NCBI RefSeq assembly: GCF_040833975.1
Contig: NZ_CP162130.1
Location: forward strand, 3,832,001-3,896,000
Direction of reading: 5' to 3'
Source: Leptospira sp. WS92.C1
GTDB lineage: Bacteria; Spirochaetota; Leptospiria; Leptospirales; Leptospiraceae
DNA: 64,000 nucleotides
The notes below the pieces were generated by a model, which had not been told where the DNA came from, did not search any database, and saw only the letters and a program-made list of their open reading frames with translations. Every line of letters begins with the position of its first letter. Positions within the stretch are counted from its first letter, which is position 1. Below, piece by piece: positions 1 to 12,322 of the stretch. A program made the position numbers and the translations under genes.

Positions 1-524
1 GCCATCAAAAGTCGCTTTCCCAGCTCCACTGCTCGAAGCGAATCTGCAGTTCCAATAACGACAAGATAGTTGGTCTCTCCTTGTTGAGGAGGATACAAAA
101 TCTTAGAATCGTGGGCTGAGGTTGATTCTTGTTTTTTGATGTGAGTTAGAGTCTCGGAATTTTTTAAAGACCCCGCTCCATCGTCTTTCTCTTTTGAGGA
201 GAATAAGGAACGAAATCCGCGGGATTCATTTTTGTTTTCGTGAGAGAAAGAGGAAACGTTGCGAAACGTTTGAAGTTCGTTTTGAGCAAACGTGTCTTCC
301 TTTTGATCCAGTTTTAAGCCGACGACAAGACCCGCGGTAAAAAGAGAAATAGATCCCAACAATAAGATAAAAACCGTACGAGTGGATGAGAAGATTTGAA
401 TAGGAGATCCTGATTTTTTATGATGCTGAACCATCTGAATCGTTCGATCAAAATCAACCGGTTCCCGTATCGGAGTTCGGATCGAGGATTGTTTGAGTTT
501 TCTGGAATAGTCTATATTCTGCAT
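1..524 (-). CDS. SPOR-like membrane protein, 3' end cut by window
   Basis: The minus-strand frame is open from an ATG at 524 to the window edge, giving 174 residues. An in-frame TAA sits directly before the ATG and an AGGA lies 7 nt upstream, which favours this start over the internal ATG at 434. The protein has about 48 polar cytoplasmic residues, one membrane segment (about 50-70) and a long charged linker. At about 152-173 it begins a segment (NYLVVIGTADSLRAVELGK) that looks like the first strand and helix of a SPOR peptidoglycan-binding domain. A role in cell-wall or division-site binding is inferred; the rest of the domain lies outside the window. Confidence 0.7.
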   Translation of the reverse strand, partial: MQNIDYSRKLKQSSIRTPIREPVDFDRTIQMVQHHKKSGSPIQIFSSTRTVFILLLGSISLFTAGLVVGLKLDQKEDTFAQNELQTFRNVSSFSHENKNESRGFRSLFSSKEKDDGAGSLKNSETLTHIKKQESTSAHDSKILYPPQQGETNYLVVIGTADSLRAVELGKRLLM

Positions 525-810
525 TTAGGAATCCTAAATTCTACCTATAAAATCGGCCTAAATGACCAAATTCCGTCGAAAAAAATTGAAACCATCGAAA
601 AATGTCCGCAACTCTCGCTTTCTCTGATTCATTCTTTGGCAAAAATCGATTATCTTTTCCAATTTTTAACTGGAAGAGGTTTGAATACCGGAGGATGATC
701 GTTCAAGTTAAATCCAATTCTATTAAGTTCTTATTTTTATTTTTCAAATAGGATTTGATCGCCAAAAAATCAGATTTAAAAGATTCAATCTTTTTTTGTT
801 TTCATTTTAT

Positions 811-1440
811 ATGCATAACCTCAATAACATCGACGATGAACTTCAAAATTTTTATCGAGAAAAGGGTTTTGGAAATACAATCGGAAAGCGAATCCGATTT
901 GTAAAAGTCTACACCGGTTGTTTGCTCGTACCATTTCCAAATATCGAAACGCGCAATCGTTATTTGAAGTTCCACGATTTACATCATATTATTACCGGTT
1001 ATTCCGTTGGTAGAATTGGTGAAGGAGAAATGAGTGCTTGGGAATTAGGTTCCGGATCCATGCATAGAAACCCGCTCATCGGAGTAATGAATTTGATTGC
1101 AATATCCACAGGTTGGCTTTTGGATCGGAGGAAAATCTGGGAAGCGTTTTGCAGCGGAAATCGCTCTAAAAATCTTTATTCTCGAGAAATTCGTATGTCC
1201 ATCGAAAACGGCCAATGGTCCTCTATTGAAGAAATATCCGATCAAGTATTGGAATACAATCCTACAAAAAAAATAAATTTCCTGAAACGATTGGAATACG
1301 GCTTTTATATTGCGATCAGTTTATTCATTCACTTTACGGTGGCAATACCGGCAGTAGTATTACGATATTTTTCCGACGTAAAATCGGGTCATGGTTTGAT
1401 TGGCTCGTTGAAGCCAGAAATTCGAAAAGATATTTATTAA
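811..1440 (+). CDS. Coq4-like protein
   Basis: This protein of 209 residues carries HDLHH at 55-59 followed by exactly 11 residues and then E71. That is the HDxxHx11E metal-binding signature of the COQ4 family, which acts in ubiquinone synthesis in other organisms. A hydrophobic stretch near 168-190 suggests membrane association. An in-frame TTG at 796 is possible, but the ATG at 811 is preferred. Neither start has a clear ribosome site. Leptospira is generally held to use menaquinone, so the true substrate is unknown. The gene stands alone, with about 580 bases of non-coding sequence after it. Confidence 0.65.
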   Translation: MHNLNNIDDELQNFYREKGFGNTIGKRIRFVKVYTGCLLVPFPNIETRNRYLKFHDLHHIITGYSVGRIGEGEMSAWELGSGSMHRNPLIGVMNLIAISTGWLLDRRKIWEAFCSGNRSKNLYSREIRMSIENGQWSSIEEISDQVLEYNPTKKINFLKRLEYGFYIAISLFIHFTVAIPAVVLRYFSDVKSGHGLIGSLKPEIRKDIY

Positions 1441-2020
1441 TTCCTAAAAGATCAAAAGACTTCGACATGACTTGCTGATCATCATTTGCATTTATCCACA
1501 AATCTTTCCAATCAAAAGAGCCTCTTTTTTAAAAGAGGAAACTTTCTGCCAAAAAAAATGGAATCTCTTTTCTATCTTTGTCTAAAATTTGAATTTTCAT
1601 CGCATCGAACAAAACAAATTTTTTTACAAAAGAATCGATTGATAAGAATCAAATTCAAGACAAAATTAAGAATAGAAACGATCATTATTAGATAAATATG
1701 AATTTCTAATACAATATAATCAATGATAAGTAACGTTACCATTCCTAAGTGAAGACCAATTGTGATCTCCGATAAGAAAGTATCTGTGTCATATAAGGCT
1801 CTGTCCCAAAGGCAACTCAACACCTCGCTCCCTGAAGGCCGACCCATAGGGAGGCATTCATTGAGTTCATCGTTCTTTGACTTCATACTTAAGAGACACG
1901 TTAAATCACATTTTTATATTTTAACAAAAGAACCTTTGTCTTTAGAAATCCATTCGGAATTAGATAGGAAACTTCAGGTTTTTTAGTAGCCTGCAATCTT
2001 TTCGAAGAGTTATCAATTTA
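1441..2020. other. Intergenic stretch, no gene supported
   Basis: This is an A+T-rich spacer between the Coq4-like gene and the oxidase operon. The short open frames here lack ribosome sites and recognisable composition, and one is created by the hairpin repeat at 1801-1867. I see nothing else in it. Confidence 0.5.
1801..1867. repeat. Dispersed hairpin repeat, copy 1
   Basis: It starts CTGTCCCAAAGGCAACTCAA and ends TTGAGTT. The outer arms AACTCAA (1814-1820) and TTGAGTT (1861-1867) are exact reverse complements. The inner arms GAAGGCC (1834-1840) and GGCATTC (1853-1859) pair with one mismatch. The same block recurs at 49397-49462 with different but matching inner arms, and a shorter relative lies at 20190-20223. 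It lies outside any supported gene. Confidence 0.75.
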
Positions 2021-2052
2021 AAACAAAAAACCCCGAAAGAATCCGGGGTTTT
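2021..2052 (-). terminator. Rho-independent terminator of the oxidase operon
   Basis: The arms CCCCG (2031-2035) and CGGGG (2044-2048) are extended by an A-run/T-run. Read on the minus strand the stem is followed by a long run of T. It lies 46 nt beyond the stop of ctaE. Confidence 0.8.
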
Positions 2053-2097
2053 CGTCTGTTCCGGAAAATCCGGATCAGAATTCTAAGCTAAAAAAAC

Positions 2098-2734
2098 TCA
2101 GCCCACTAAGTAAAGAAGCGGGAAGAGATAAATCCAAATTAAGTCGACTACGTGCCAGAAAAGACCCACACCTTCTAACGGAGTGTAATAAGAAGAATTC
2201 AATTCTCCTTTGATCACCTTGATCATCACCCAGATGATGAGTCCGGCTCCGATCAATACGTGTGATCCGTGAATCCCGGTCATTACAAAGTAAAAACCGA
2301 AAAACATAGCCAAGTTCTTAATCTCCGGCATTTCGGTGTTTGTAAAGAATTTACCGGGAAGAAGTCCGTGATGAATCTTCGCAGTATATTCAAAATACTT
2401 TACAACCATAAACGTAAGAGCACAAAGAACGGTAATGACCAATGCGATCACGGCTTCTTTCTTTTTATCAACCTGAACGTAATGAATCCCGAGGGCCATC
2501 GTAAAGGAACTAAAAAGAAGCACAACTGTGTTGAATGCTCCCATCGGAACGGACAAGTGATGACTTCCCGCATGGAAAACTTCCGGATACAGAGAATGAT
2601 AGATGGTATAACCCACAAAGAGGGCGCCAAACATTAGAATTTCAGTAACAAGGAATAACCAAATTCCTTGTTTAGAAGCGTCATACTGATGCTCAGCACT
2701 GTCAAAGTGATGAGCATGGTGGAATTCCGCGTGC

Positions 2735-2748
<14 letters not shown>
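2098..2748 (-). CDS. ctaE: Cytochrome c oxidase subunit III
   Basis: This 216-residue membrane subunit of the haem-copper oxidase has five predicted helices, at about 28-50, 70-90, 99-118, 145-176 and 194-214, and a His-rich N-terminus. Five helices is the shorter form of the family; the longest have seven. The ATG at 2748 lies inside the end of ctaD (14-nt overlap) and is preceded by GGAGGG, which suggests coupled translation. It is the last gene of the operon and is followed by a terminator. Subunit III is not catalytic but stabilises subunit I. Confidence 0.93.
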
Positions 2749-5350
<2,602 letters not shown>

Positions 5351-5354
5351 TTTT

Positions 5355-6197
<843 letters not shown>

Positions 6198-6226
6198 GGT
6201 TATCTCCTGGGAATTTCCCAGATATA

Positions 6227-6376
6227 TTATTTAGCCTGTGTATTCGCAGGAAGATTGAGAGAGTGTTCTTTTACTCCCGGATGATAGAAAGAAATATATG
6301 TAAAAAATACTAAATTTCCTATGAGAACGATTATAAAAGTCCAGAATCCTGGTTTATTGTAGTCGTGTTGTGCCAT
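6227..6376 (-). CDS. Small single-helix membrane protein of oxidase operon
   Basis: This 49-residue open frame starts ATG at 6376, with AGGAG 11 nt upstream, and is the first gene of the oxidase operon, 29 nt before the SCO gene. It has a short polar N-terminus (MAQHDYNKPGFW), one hydrophobic helix at about 12-31, and a polar tail. Small single-helix subunits or assembly factors are common in oxidase operons. I do not recognise the family, so a structural or assembly role is inference from position and shape. Confidence 0.7.
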   Translation of the reverse strand: MAQHDYNKPGFWTFIIVLIGNLVFFTYISFYHPGVKEHSLNLPANTQAK

Positions 6377-6561
6377 TGAAAGTCGGGCTCCTGTATTTGA
6401 TTCTCATTCTCTTGTCAGAAGAAAATCGGAAGATTCAAGGACAGGATCGGATGAATCTGTTTTTTTGGAAGTAATATTTAAATTTTACTTTCATTGCCCT
6501 TGAGATCGAATTTTCGAGTATGGTAAATTCAGGAACCTCTTTCGAGGGTCTTAAGGAAAGA

Positions 6562-7515
6562 ATGAACTCTAACTTGGACCTTTCTTCTAAATTTCGCTTA
6601 TTCTATAAAATCTCGCTATTCCTGAGCATTCTCATTTTTTTAAATCTGCTCTACGGGCCTTTAGTGAGAGCTACCGGATCCGGTTTGGCGTGTCCGGATT
6701 GGCCTTTTTGTTTTGGAAAAATTTTTCCTACTTTCGATTTCCAGATTTTTATGGAGGTCTCGCATCGATACTATTCCGGATTTTTGGGATTGATTTTGTT
6801 AGGACTTACGATTTGGACTTTTATCGATAAAATTCTCAGAAAAGAATTCGGAATCTATCTTGGTTTGGCGGTCCTTCTTCTGATCTCTCAAATCAACCTG
6901 GGAAGACTGACCGTAACTCTCAAACTCGATCCGACCTCCGTAAACTTGCATTTACTCAACGCAATCGCTTTCTTTTTGGTCATTCTTACGGTTTCGATTT
7001 CCGCTCGGGAAAAATCCGAAAAAGAAAATTCAAAATTCATCGTTTCCTCAAGTTTATTCAGAAAAGATAATATTTTGCTTTTTATCCTGATCATCGGAAT
7101 CGTAGTTCAGATCGTTCTTGGCGGAAGAGTCAGTTCCCATTATGCAGGATTGGCCTGTCCGGACTTTCCAACTTGTTGGGGAGAATGGATTCCGAATCAT
7201 CCGTTAGAGATCGTTAAAATTCAAGTGTTTCATCGTTTTGGGGCTTATACCGTCGCATTATTGCTTGCAATTTCTCTTGCGTTCTCGATTTGGAAACGAT
7301 TTCCGATTACCACTCGCAGACTTTTGCAAATGTCCATGTATCTTCTCGTCGCCCAAATCATTTTAGGAATTTTGAATGTATTTTTTGGACTTCCGAAACT
7401 TGTGACAGTGCTTCATACCGGATTTGCCGTGCTTTTGCTTACGTTTTCCTATCTTTCTCTTATTTCCAGGGCAGTTTTCTTAACTTCGGAGAACGAACGG
7501 AGGCCTGGAAATTAA
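6562..7515 (+). CDS. ctaA: Haem A synthase (COX15/CtaA)
   Basis: This membrane enzyme oxidises the methyl group of haem O to give haem A for the oxidase. Two symmetric halves are visible, each with a Cys-containing loop: [11 protein letters not shown] in the first and [11 protein letters not shown] in the second. Haem-ligand histidines lie in helices such as VSHRYYSG and VFHRFGAY. About eight helices are predicted. The ATG at 6562 (317 residues) is chosen because AAGGA lies just upstream; an in-frame ATG at 6520 has no good ribosome site. It is divergent from the oxidase operon and 17 nt before ctaB. Confidence 0.93.
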   Translation: MNSNLDLSSKFRLFYKISLFLSILIFLNLLYGPLVRATGSGLACPDWPFCFGKIFPTFDFQIFMEVSHRYYSGFLGLILLGLTIWTFIDKILRKEFGIYLGLAVLLLISQINLGRLTVTLKLDPTSVNLHLLNAIAFFLVILTVSISAREKSEKENSKFIVSSSLFRKDNILLFILIIGIVVQIVLGGRVSSHYAGLACPDFPTCWGEWIPNHPLEIVKIQVFHRFGAYTVALLLAISLAFSIWKRFPITTRRLLQMSMYLLVAQIILGILNVFFGLPKLVTVLHTGFAVLLLTFSYLSLISRAVFLTSENERRPGN

Positions 7516-7532
7516 TTTCAGGAAATCAATCG

Positions 7533-8402
7533 ATGGTAAGCTCAACTTTTTTTTCTGATTGGAATCAAATGATCAAGCCGAGGGTCACCACCTTGGTTTT
7601 AGCGACCATCCTCCCTGGAATGTATCTCGCCGCAGAGCAACCTCCTTCCGGCTTTTTGATCGCGCTTACTTTGTTCGGAACCTTTCTGATGTCTTCGGCA
7701 TCGTTTATCTTTAATCAGATCATTGAAAAAGACAGAGACGCAAAGATGAAACGGACCTCCAATCGTCCGATTCCGGCGGGAAGAATCGGAAGTCTTCAGG
7801 CAACATTAGTCGGCCTTGTTATGACGGGAATGTCCTTTTATTTACTTACGGTTTATGTAAATTTTCTCACCGCACTTTGCGCGTTTGCCGCGCTTGTTTC
7901 CTATGTGTTTTTGTACACCATTCTTCTCAAACCGAGAACACCGCAAAACATCGTGATCGGGGGCGTGGCGGGTTGTGTCGGACCGTTGATCGGATACGCT
8001 GCAATCGGCAATTCTCTTCCGATTCAAGCCTGGATTCTGTTCACAATGATTTTCTTATGGACCCCGGCTCATTTTTGGGCCTTGGCGATTTTTCTAAAAG
8101 AGGATTATTCGGATGCGGATTTTCCGATGTTGCCCGTCGTAAAAGGCGTCGATCAAACCGCAAAGTCCATCTTTTTTTATACGATTTTATATTCTATCTC
8201 TTGTATCAGCTTTTATTTTTTCGAATCTTCGATGAGTTTTTTGTATCTGATCTCTTCAATTCTAATTTGTGTTTGGATGGGAATCCTCTCCTTTCGTCTG
8301 ATAAAAAATCCGGAGCGTCAAGCCGCGAGAAGTTTGTTTTTCTTTTCCATCCTTCATCTTTTTCTAATCAACATCTTGATTTTAATCGATCACAATCTGT
8401 AA
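7533..8402 (+). CDS. ctaB: Protohaem IX farnesyltransferase
   Basis: This UbiA-family membrane enzyme (289 residues) transfers farnesyl to haem B to make haem O, the substrate of CtaA. The first Asp-rich motif is visible as [15 protein letters not shown] and the second region as [13 protein letters not shown]. About nine helices are predicted. The ATG at 7533 has AGGAAA upstream; the open frame extends further upstream but overlaps ctaA out of frame and is not coding there. Together with ctaA and the divergent oxidase genes it forms a full caa3 production block. Confidence 0.95.
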   Translation: MVSSTFFSDWNQMIKPRVTTLVLATILPGMYLAAEQPPSGFLIALTLFGTFLMSSASFIFNQIIEKDRDAKMKRTSNRPIPAGRIGSLQATLVGLVMTGMSFYLLTVYVNFLTALCAFAALVSYVFLYTILLKPRTPQNIVIGGVAGCVGPLIGYAAIGNSLPIQAWILFTMIFLWTPAHFWALAIFLKEDYSDADFPMLPVVKGVDQTAKSIFFYTILYSISCISFYFFESSMSFLYLISSILICVWMGILSFRLIKNPERQAARSLFFFSILHLFLINILILIDHNL

Positions 8403-8463
8403 ATCAGAAGCACAATTTTTCTAAGCGGTTCTTGTTTTAAAAACAATACACAGCTGTATTCGG

Positions 8464-9603
8464 TTATCGATTTTCCGATCGAAACATAGAAGGAGAACAG
8501 CCAAATCGTTCCTGAAATAATTTGTGAAACGCAGATTTGGAGTTGAATCCGGAAGCATAGACAATCGAAAGAACGGATCGTTCCGGTTCTTCTCTCAAAA
8601 GTTTTATAGCTTCGTCCAATCGAAATTGAGTCACATAATCCCTAAAACTTCGATGCAGACGATTGTTCAAAATTTCGGAAAGCTGATGCGTTTGAATATT
8701 CAAGATTTTTGATAATCCGGATAAGGTTAGATTTTCATCCAAATACAATCGTTTTGTTTTCATCAATTCGTCGAGGCGAATTATAACGGCGTCTACATCC
8801 AATCCCATAACCCGGCTTTCCTTGTAGCGAGCTTCCCGAGATTCCTGTCGAAAATTTTCAATTATACCGGAATTGGTGGCGCCGATCAAAAAAACGGCGC
8901 AGATCAAAATCGTAAGTCCGCTTGCGGCGATCGGAAACAAAGACAGAAAAAATATCTGCGCGATCACAAACAAAAATAAAACAAAAAGGGTTCCCGCAAA
9001 CAAAGCTAAAAAGGGAGAAAAAGAAATTCGACGATCGGAATTGGTTTGCTTTCTCCATTTCCAAACATTTCGAAATAAACTCGCGGGGTATAGAAAATTG
9101 GAAACCGTTCCGCAAATCAACATCAACAAAACGATGAGATGAAACGGATCGTCCGGATTCTTATTCTCAATAAAGTTTTGTTTCTGGTCCGAACCTTGTA
9201 AATAGAATGGAAGGAGTATAATCCAAGAAAACAAACTCGGAAGCAGATGAAAAAGCCGGAATCGAGTTGGCTTGGCTCCACTCAAACTTTCAAAATAAAG
9301 ATAGATAAGAGGTCCGATCAAAAAAATCGCGGGAATATGAATTTCAGCAAACCAAGAAACGTTTTTCAGTTCTCCGGATAATTCCAAATAAACGTGAAAT
9401 TGAACGACTCCTATCATAAGAAAAAGAATCGCTGCAGCTTTGCGATAGAGAGATTGAAACCAAGGAAATTCATCCGTTCGCTCAGCTTTCGTATGAGCGA
9501 TCTTTTTCGGATTCTTAGAATGAATTTCTGTTTGATTGTTTAAAAAATTTGCGATGGAAAGCAGAAAAGCCAATCCGGCTCCAAAAACCACGAAAGTAAG
9601 CAT
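8464..9603 (-). CDS. Membrane-tethered AraC-family regulator
   Basis: This 379-residue protein has an N-terminal half of about seven hydrophobic helices and a C-terminal AraC/XylS DNA-binding domain (about 275-377). The second helix-turn-helix ends with the typical SGFNSKSAFHKLFQERFG. A transcription factor fixed in the inner membrane would sense a membrane or periplasmic signal directly. It is divergent from a DJ-1/PfpI lipoprotein gene starting 116 nt away, a likely target or partner. It has the same plan as the gene at 36751-37848. The signal is unknown. Confidence 0.85.
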   Translation of the reverse strand: MLTFVVFGAGLAFLLSIANFLNNQTEIHSKNPKKIAHTKAERTDEFPWFQSLYRKAAAILFLMIGVVQFHVYLELSGELKNVSWFAEIHIPAIFLIGPLIYLYFESLSGAKPTRFRLFHLLPSLFSWIILLPFYLQGSDQKQNFIENKNPDDPFHLIVLLMLICGTVSNFLYPASLFRNVWKWRKQTNSDRRISFSPFLALFAGTLFVLFLFVIAQIFFLSLFPIAASGLTILICAVFLIGATNSGIIENFRQESREARYKESRVMGLDVDAVIIRLDELMKTKRLYLDENLTLSGLSKILNIQTHQLSEILNNRLHRSFRDYVTQFRLDEAIKLLREEPERSVLSIVYASGFNSKSAFHKLFQERFGCSPSMFRSENR

Positions 9604-9718
9604 GGAATGAGTGAAGAGAGTCTTCGATCTCTGTCCAGATTTTTTTCGATTTTAAAAATATCAGTCCGTCCGGATACGGAAGGACGATCCTTTTGGAAAG
9701 TCGTGCGAAAATCATATC

Positions 9719-10888
9719 ATGAAACAAAACAATATTCCCGTTCCGAAATTAAAAAAATCGCATTCAACAAAAATCATCTGTTTCCTTGTAATCTTACAAT
9801 TATTCGGAAGTCTCTCCTTTACAAATTGCACAAAGAATTCCGAAAAAATTCCGGATCCGATTTCCGAAGTTGGCATCGAAGAAAAAATCGAAACCTTTCG
9901 ATCCAGATTCAATCGGAAACGTCCGGTCATTGCTGTGATCGGAGAAAATAAATACACCGAGCTTTCCGACTTTGTTGTGCCTTATGGAGTTTTAACTCGC
10001 GCAAAGATCGCAGATGTGTATGCATTGTCCACGGATGCGGGAACCATGCAAATGTATCCCGCGTTGCAGATTCAAATTCAAACCGCACTTTCCGACTTTG
10101 ATCGATCCTTTCCGGAAGGTGCGGATTACGTGATCGTACCTGCGGTTCATAATTCCGAAAATCCGAAATTGATCGGATGGATCCAAAAGCAATCTTCCAA
10201 AGGTGCGATCATCGTTGGAATTTGCGACGGTGTTTGGTTGGTTGCAAATGCGGGTTTGTTAAAAGGAAAACGCGCAACCGGACACTGGTATTCGCTTAAC
10301 AAATTGGAAGAACAATTCGAAGATACAAAATGGATTCGGAATAAACACTATGTCTCCGATAAAAAAATCGTCACCACCACGGGTGTAACCGCATCGATTC
10401 CTGTTTCCTTGGCTCTCATCGAATCGATCGCGGGAAAAGAAAAAGCGAATTCAATCGCAAAGGAATTCGGAGTCGATTATTGGGGAACCGAGCACAAGAG
10501 TTCCGATTTTAAATTCGAAAGCAAACATATCTGGATCGCGGCTAAAAATCTTTTATCCTTTTGGTCGTATGAAGATATAGGCATTCTTGCATCGCCAGAA
10601 ATCGACGAGGTAACTCTTGCTCTTGTTGCCGATTCTTACTCCCGCACCTATCGAACGAATGTTTTTACGATTTCAAATTCCGACCGACCGATTTATACCA
10701 AAGGAGGATTGATTCTTTTACCCGAAAAATATTTGAGCGGAAAAGACGTTCCGAAAATAATATTAGAAAATATTGATACTATGACTGCCCTCCCTGCGCT
10801 CAACAACGCCCTCTCTCAGATTTCATCCTTGTATGGAGAGGCTACATCGGCATTTGTTGCGCTTCAGATCGAATATTCGATTCGATAG
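9719..10888 (+). CDS. DJ-1/PfpI-family lipoprotein
   Basis: This 389-residue protein has an N-terminal signal ending near SFTNC, which fits a loose spirochaetal lipobox, so it is probably a lipoprotein. A DJ-1/PfpI (class I amidotransferase-like) domain follows, with nucleophile elbow GICDGVW and Cys at 169. A second, weaker PfpI-like half begins near residue 300. In GlxA-type regulators this domain is fused to AraC; here the AraC part is a separate membrane protein encoded divergently. The activity is unknown. Its 3' end overlaps the convergent gene at 10864. Confidence 0.75.
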   Translation: MKQNNIPVPKLKKSHSTKIICFLVILQLFGSLSFTNCTKNSEKIPDPISEVGIEEKIETFRSRFNRKRPVIAVIGENKYTELSDFVVPYGVLTRAKIADVYALSTDAGTMQMYPALQIQIQTALSDFDRSFPEGADYVIVPAVHNSENPKLIGWIQKQSSKGAIIVGICDGVWLVANAGLLKGKRATGHWYSLNKLEEQFEDTKWIRNKHYVSDKKIVTTTGVTASIPVSLALIESIAGKEKANSIAKEFGVDYWGTEHKSSDFKFESKHIWIAAKNLLSFWSYEDIGILASPEIDEVTLALVADSYSRTYRTNVFTISNSDRPIYTKGGLILLPEKYLSGKDVPKIILENIDTMTALPALNNALSQISSLYGEATSAFVALQIEYSIR

Positions 10889-11148
10889 GAAATCGTTCTG
10901 AAATGTCCCGTATTTCTTTTGCTGTAGTATTTGACTATGGCCTCTTTATCTCCGTATCGACTTACGAATACGCTTCCCCCGATATTTTTTTGTTTATGAT
11001 CCAGCCAACTCGGCAAAGTTTCGGTTCCCTTCTGGGAAACGACGCCGATATAAATTCTATCTTTTTCCGGCAGCATCGTGTTGCAATCGGCGAGGAAGAA
11101 CAACCCAAGAATAAAAATTCGAATTCGTATCTGAATATTTTTGTTCAT
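10864..11148 (-). CDS. Small lipoprotein
   Basis: This 94-residue protein has a signal peptide ending LFFLADC, a plausible lipobox with mature Cys at 22. GAGAAAG lies just before the ATG, and the gene begins 12 nt after the Gly-rich lipoprotein gene. The mature part of about 70 residues is rich in charged and aromatic residues. The family is not recognised. It is the third gene of a lipoprotein cassette and overlaps the convergent PfpI gene by 25 nt at its 3' end. Confidence 0.7.
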   Translation of the reverse strand: MNKNIQIRIRIFILGLFFLADCNTMLPEKDRIYIGVVSQKGTETLPSWLDHKQKNIGGSVFVSRYGDKEAIVKYYSKRNTGHFRTISYRIEYSI

Positions 11149-11160
11149 ACTTTCTCGTTC

Positions 11161-11526
11161 TTAGAATGTGATAATTCCTCCTCCGCCATGTCCACCGCCT
11201 CCGTGACCTCCACCACCACTGCTACCTCCGTCGCCGCTTCCGCCTCCGCTACTTCTTCCACCTCCGCCGCTGCCTCCGCGCGAGCTTGTCCTGCTTGAAC
11301 TTCTCGAAGTTCCCGTTCCGCAGTTATCTTTACAACCCTCGCAAAGTTGGTAACAGAGAAAAGAAATCGCGACAGAGGATTGATTGGTATCTCCGCTGTT
11401 TGCGGCAACCAAAAGACAAATGGAAAGATCTTGATTACAATTTTTTTCGCAACGTTCGGTGTCCATCGTACAACTTTCGAAAAGAATCACGATCATTCCT
11501 GGTAAAATATATTTTAAAGTTTTCAT
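11161..11526 (-). CDS. Cys-rich lipoprotein with Gly/Ser-rich tail
   Basis: This 121-residue protein has a signal ending ILFESC (mature Cys about 19). A Cys-rich middle part of about 55 residues holds eight further Cys, then a tail of about 45 residues is almost all Gly, Ser and His and ends GGGGIITF. The Cys spacing suggests disulphides outside the inner membrane. The tail is low complexity and is probably disordered. The start overlaps the ankyrin gene stop by ATGA. The family is not recognised. The opposite strand also reads open because of the repeats and should not be called. Confidence 0.72.
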   Translation of the reverse strand: MKTLKYILPGMIVILFESCTMDTERCEKNCNQDLSICLLVAANSGDTNQSSVAISFLCYQLCEGCKDNCGTGTSRSSSRTSSRGGSGGGGRSSGGGSGDGGSSGGGGHGGGGHGGGGIITF

Positions 11527-12050
11527 TGTTTTTTTCCCGCTCCTGCCTGGAGCAAAAGTTCTTGAACTATCTTAGAATCCTCTAATGTGGATTCCGACCA
11601 AGCAGTGTGCCCCTGAACGCTTGTAGCTCGCACATCGGCTCCGGCGCGAATGAGTAATTTTACGATTTCGGGATATCGGTTAAAAGCCGCCATCATCAAT
11701 GCGGTATGGCCGTCCCTAGTCCTAGCGTTTACATCCGCACCGTTTCGAATTAGAAAATCCGCGATCAAATATTCGCCCTCTCTGGCCGCGACCATAAGAG
11801 GAGTATAATTTCTAAAAAACGGATCTCTTTGATTGATTCCCTGTCCTGCACGCAACGAGTTTTCGAGACCTTGTAAATCGCCTTTATAAACGTAATCTGT
11901 CGGACTCAAGTTGGGAACGTAATTGTTTAACTGCGGCGAAATACAACCGATCAGTCCGAATATGAAAATCGATACACAAACGATCTTGTATCTTTTTTTC
12001 TGAAAAAAAATTTCTCCAAATAGAATTAGAATTGGCCCTGAAAGTTTCAT
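11523..12050 (-). CDS. Ankyrin-repeat lipoprotein
   Basis: This 175-residue protein has a signal ending IFGLIGC (Cys about 36), then at least three ankyrin repeats. The clearest are at about 83-111 (TPLMVAAREGEYLIADFLI) and 115-145 (TALMMAAFNRYPEIVKLLI). Ankyrin repeats bind other proteins, so a partner in the envelope is likely. AGGGA lies 9 nt before the ATG at 12050; the signal is longer than usual, so a later start is possible. It is the first gene of a three-lipoprotein operon and is divergent from a membrane LuxR-type gene. Confidence 0.82.
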   Translation of the reverse strand: MKLSGPILILFGEIFFQKKRYKIVCVSIFIFGLIGCISPQLNNYVPNLSPTDYVYKGDLQGLENSLRAGQGINQRDPFFRNYTPLMVAAREGEYLIADFLIRNGADVNARTRDGHTALMMAAFNRYPEIVKLLIRAGADVRATSVQGHTAWSESTLEDSKIVQELLLQAGAGKKQ

Positions 12051-12322
12051 AACGTTCGTCCCTGATAAATTTCAGAACAGCTTATCAAAATGATCGGACT
12101 CCGCAATAGGTGGAGTCAGCAACTGCGGTAAACACCTATCGATACTTCGGAAATTAGTGGTTTTTACCCAAAGAAATTTCAGAGGTTTTATCCCGCTTGA
12201 CTCTTTAGGGCTTTGGTTTCTTCTTTTCAATTGATTCTTTAAGAATTCTTTAGTAATAAGAATTTTGTAAACGTTGAGATTATAACATTTGAAATCGGCT
12301 TTGGACAATCTTAGAAGGTAAA

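Noticed and set aside
420..698. 92-residue plus-strand open frame
   Set aside because: It is antisense to the start region of the SPOR-like gene, which has a ribosome site, a stop just upstream of its start and a membrane segment.
1572..1886. 104-residue minus-strand open frame
   Set aside because: Its first part is made by the dispersed hairpin repeat and the rest is low-complexity A+T-rich sequence. No ribosome site.
7290..7532. N-terminal extension of ctaB
   Set aside because: Overlaps ctaA out of frame; the ATG at 7533 has a good ribosome site and gives the normal family length.
11145..11408. Ala/Glu/Val-rich minus-strand frame
   Set aside because: It is an out-of-frame reading of the Gly/Ser repeats of the lipoprotein gene at 11161-11526.
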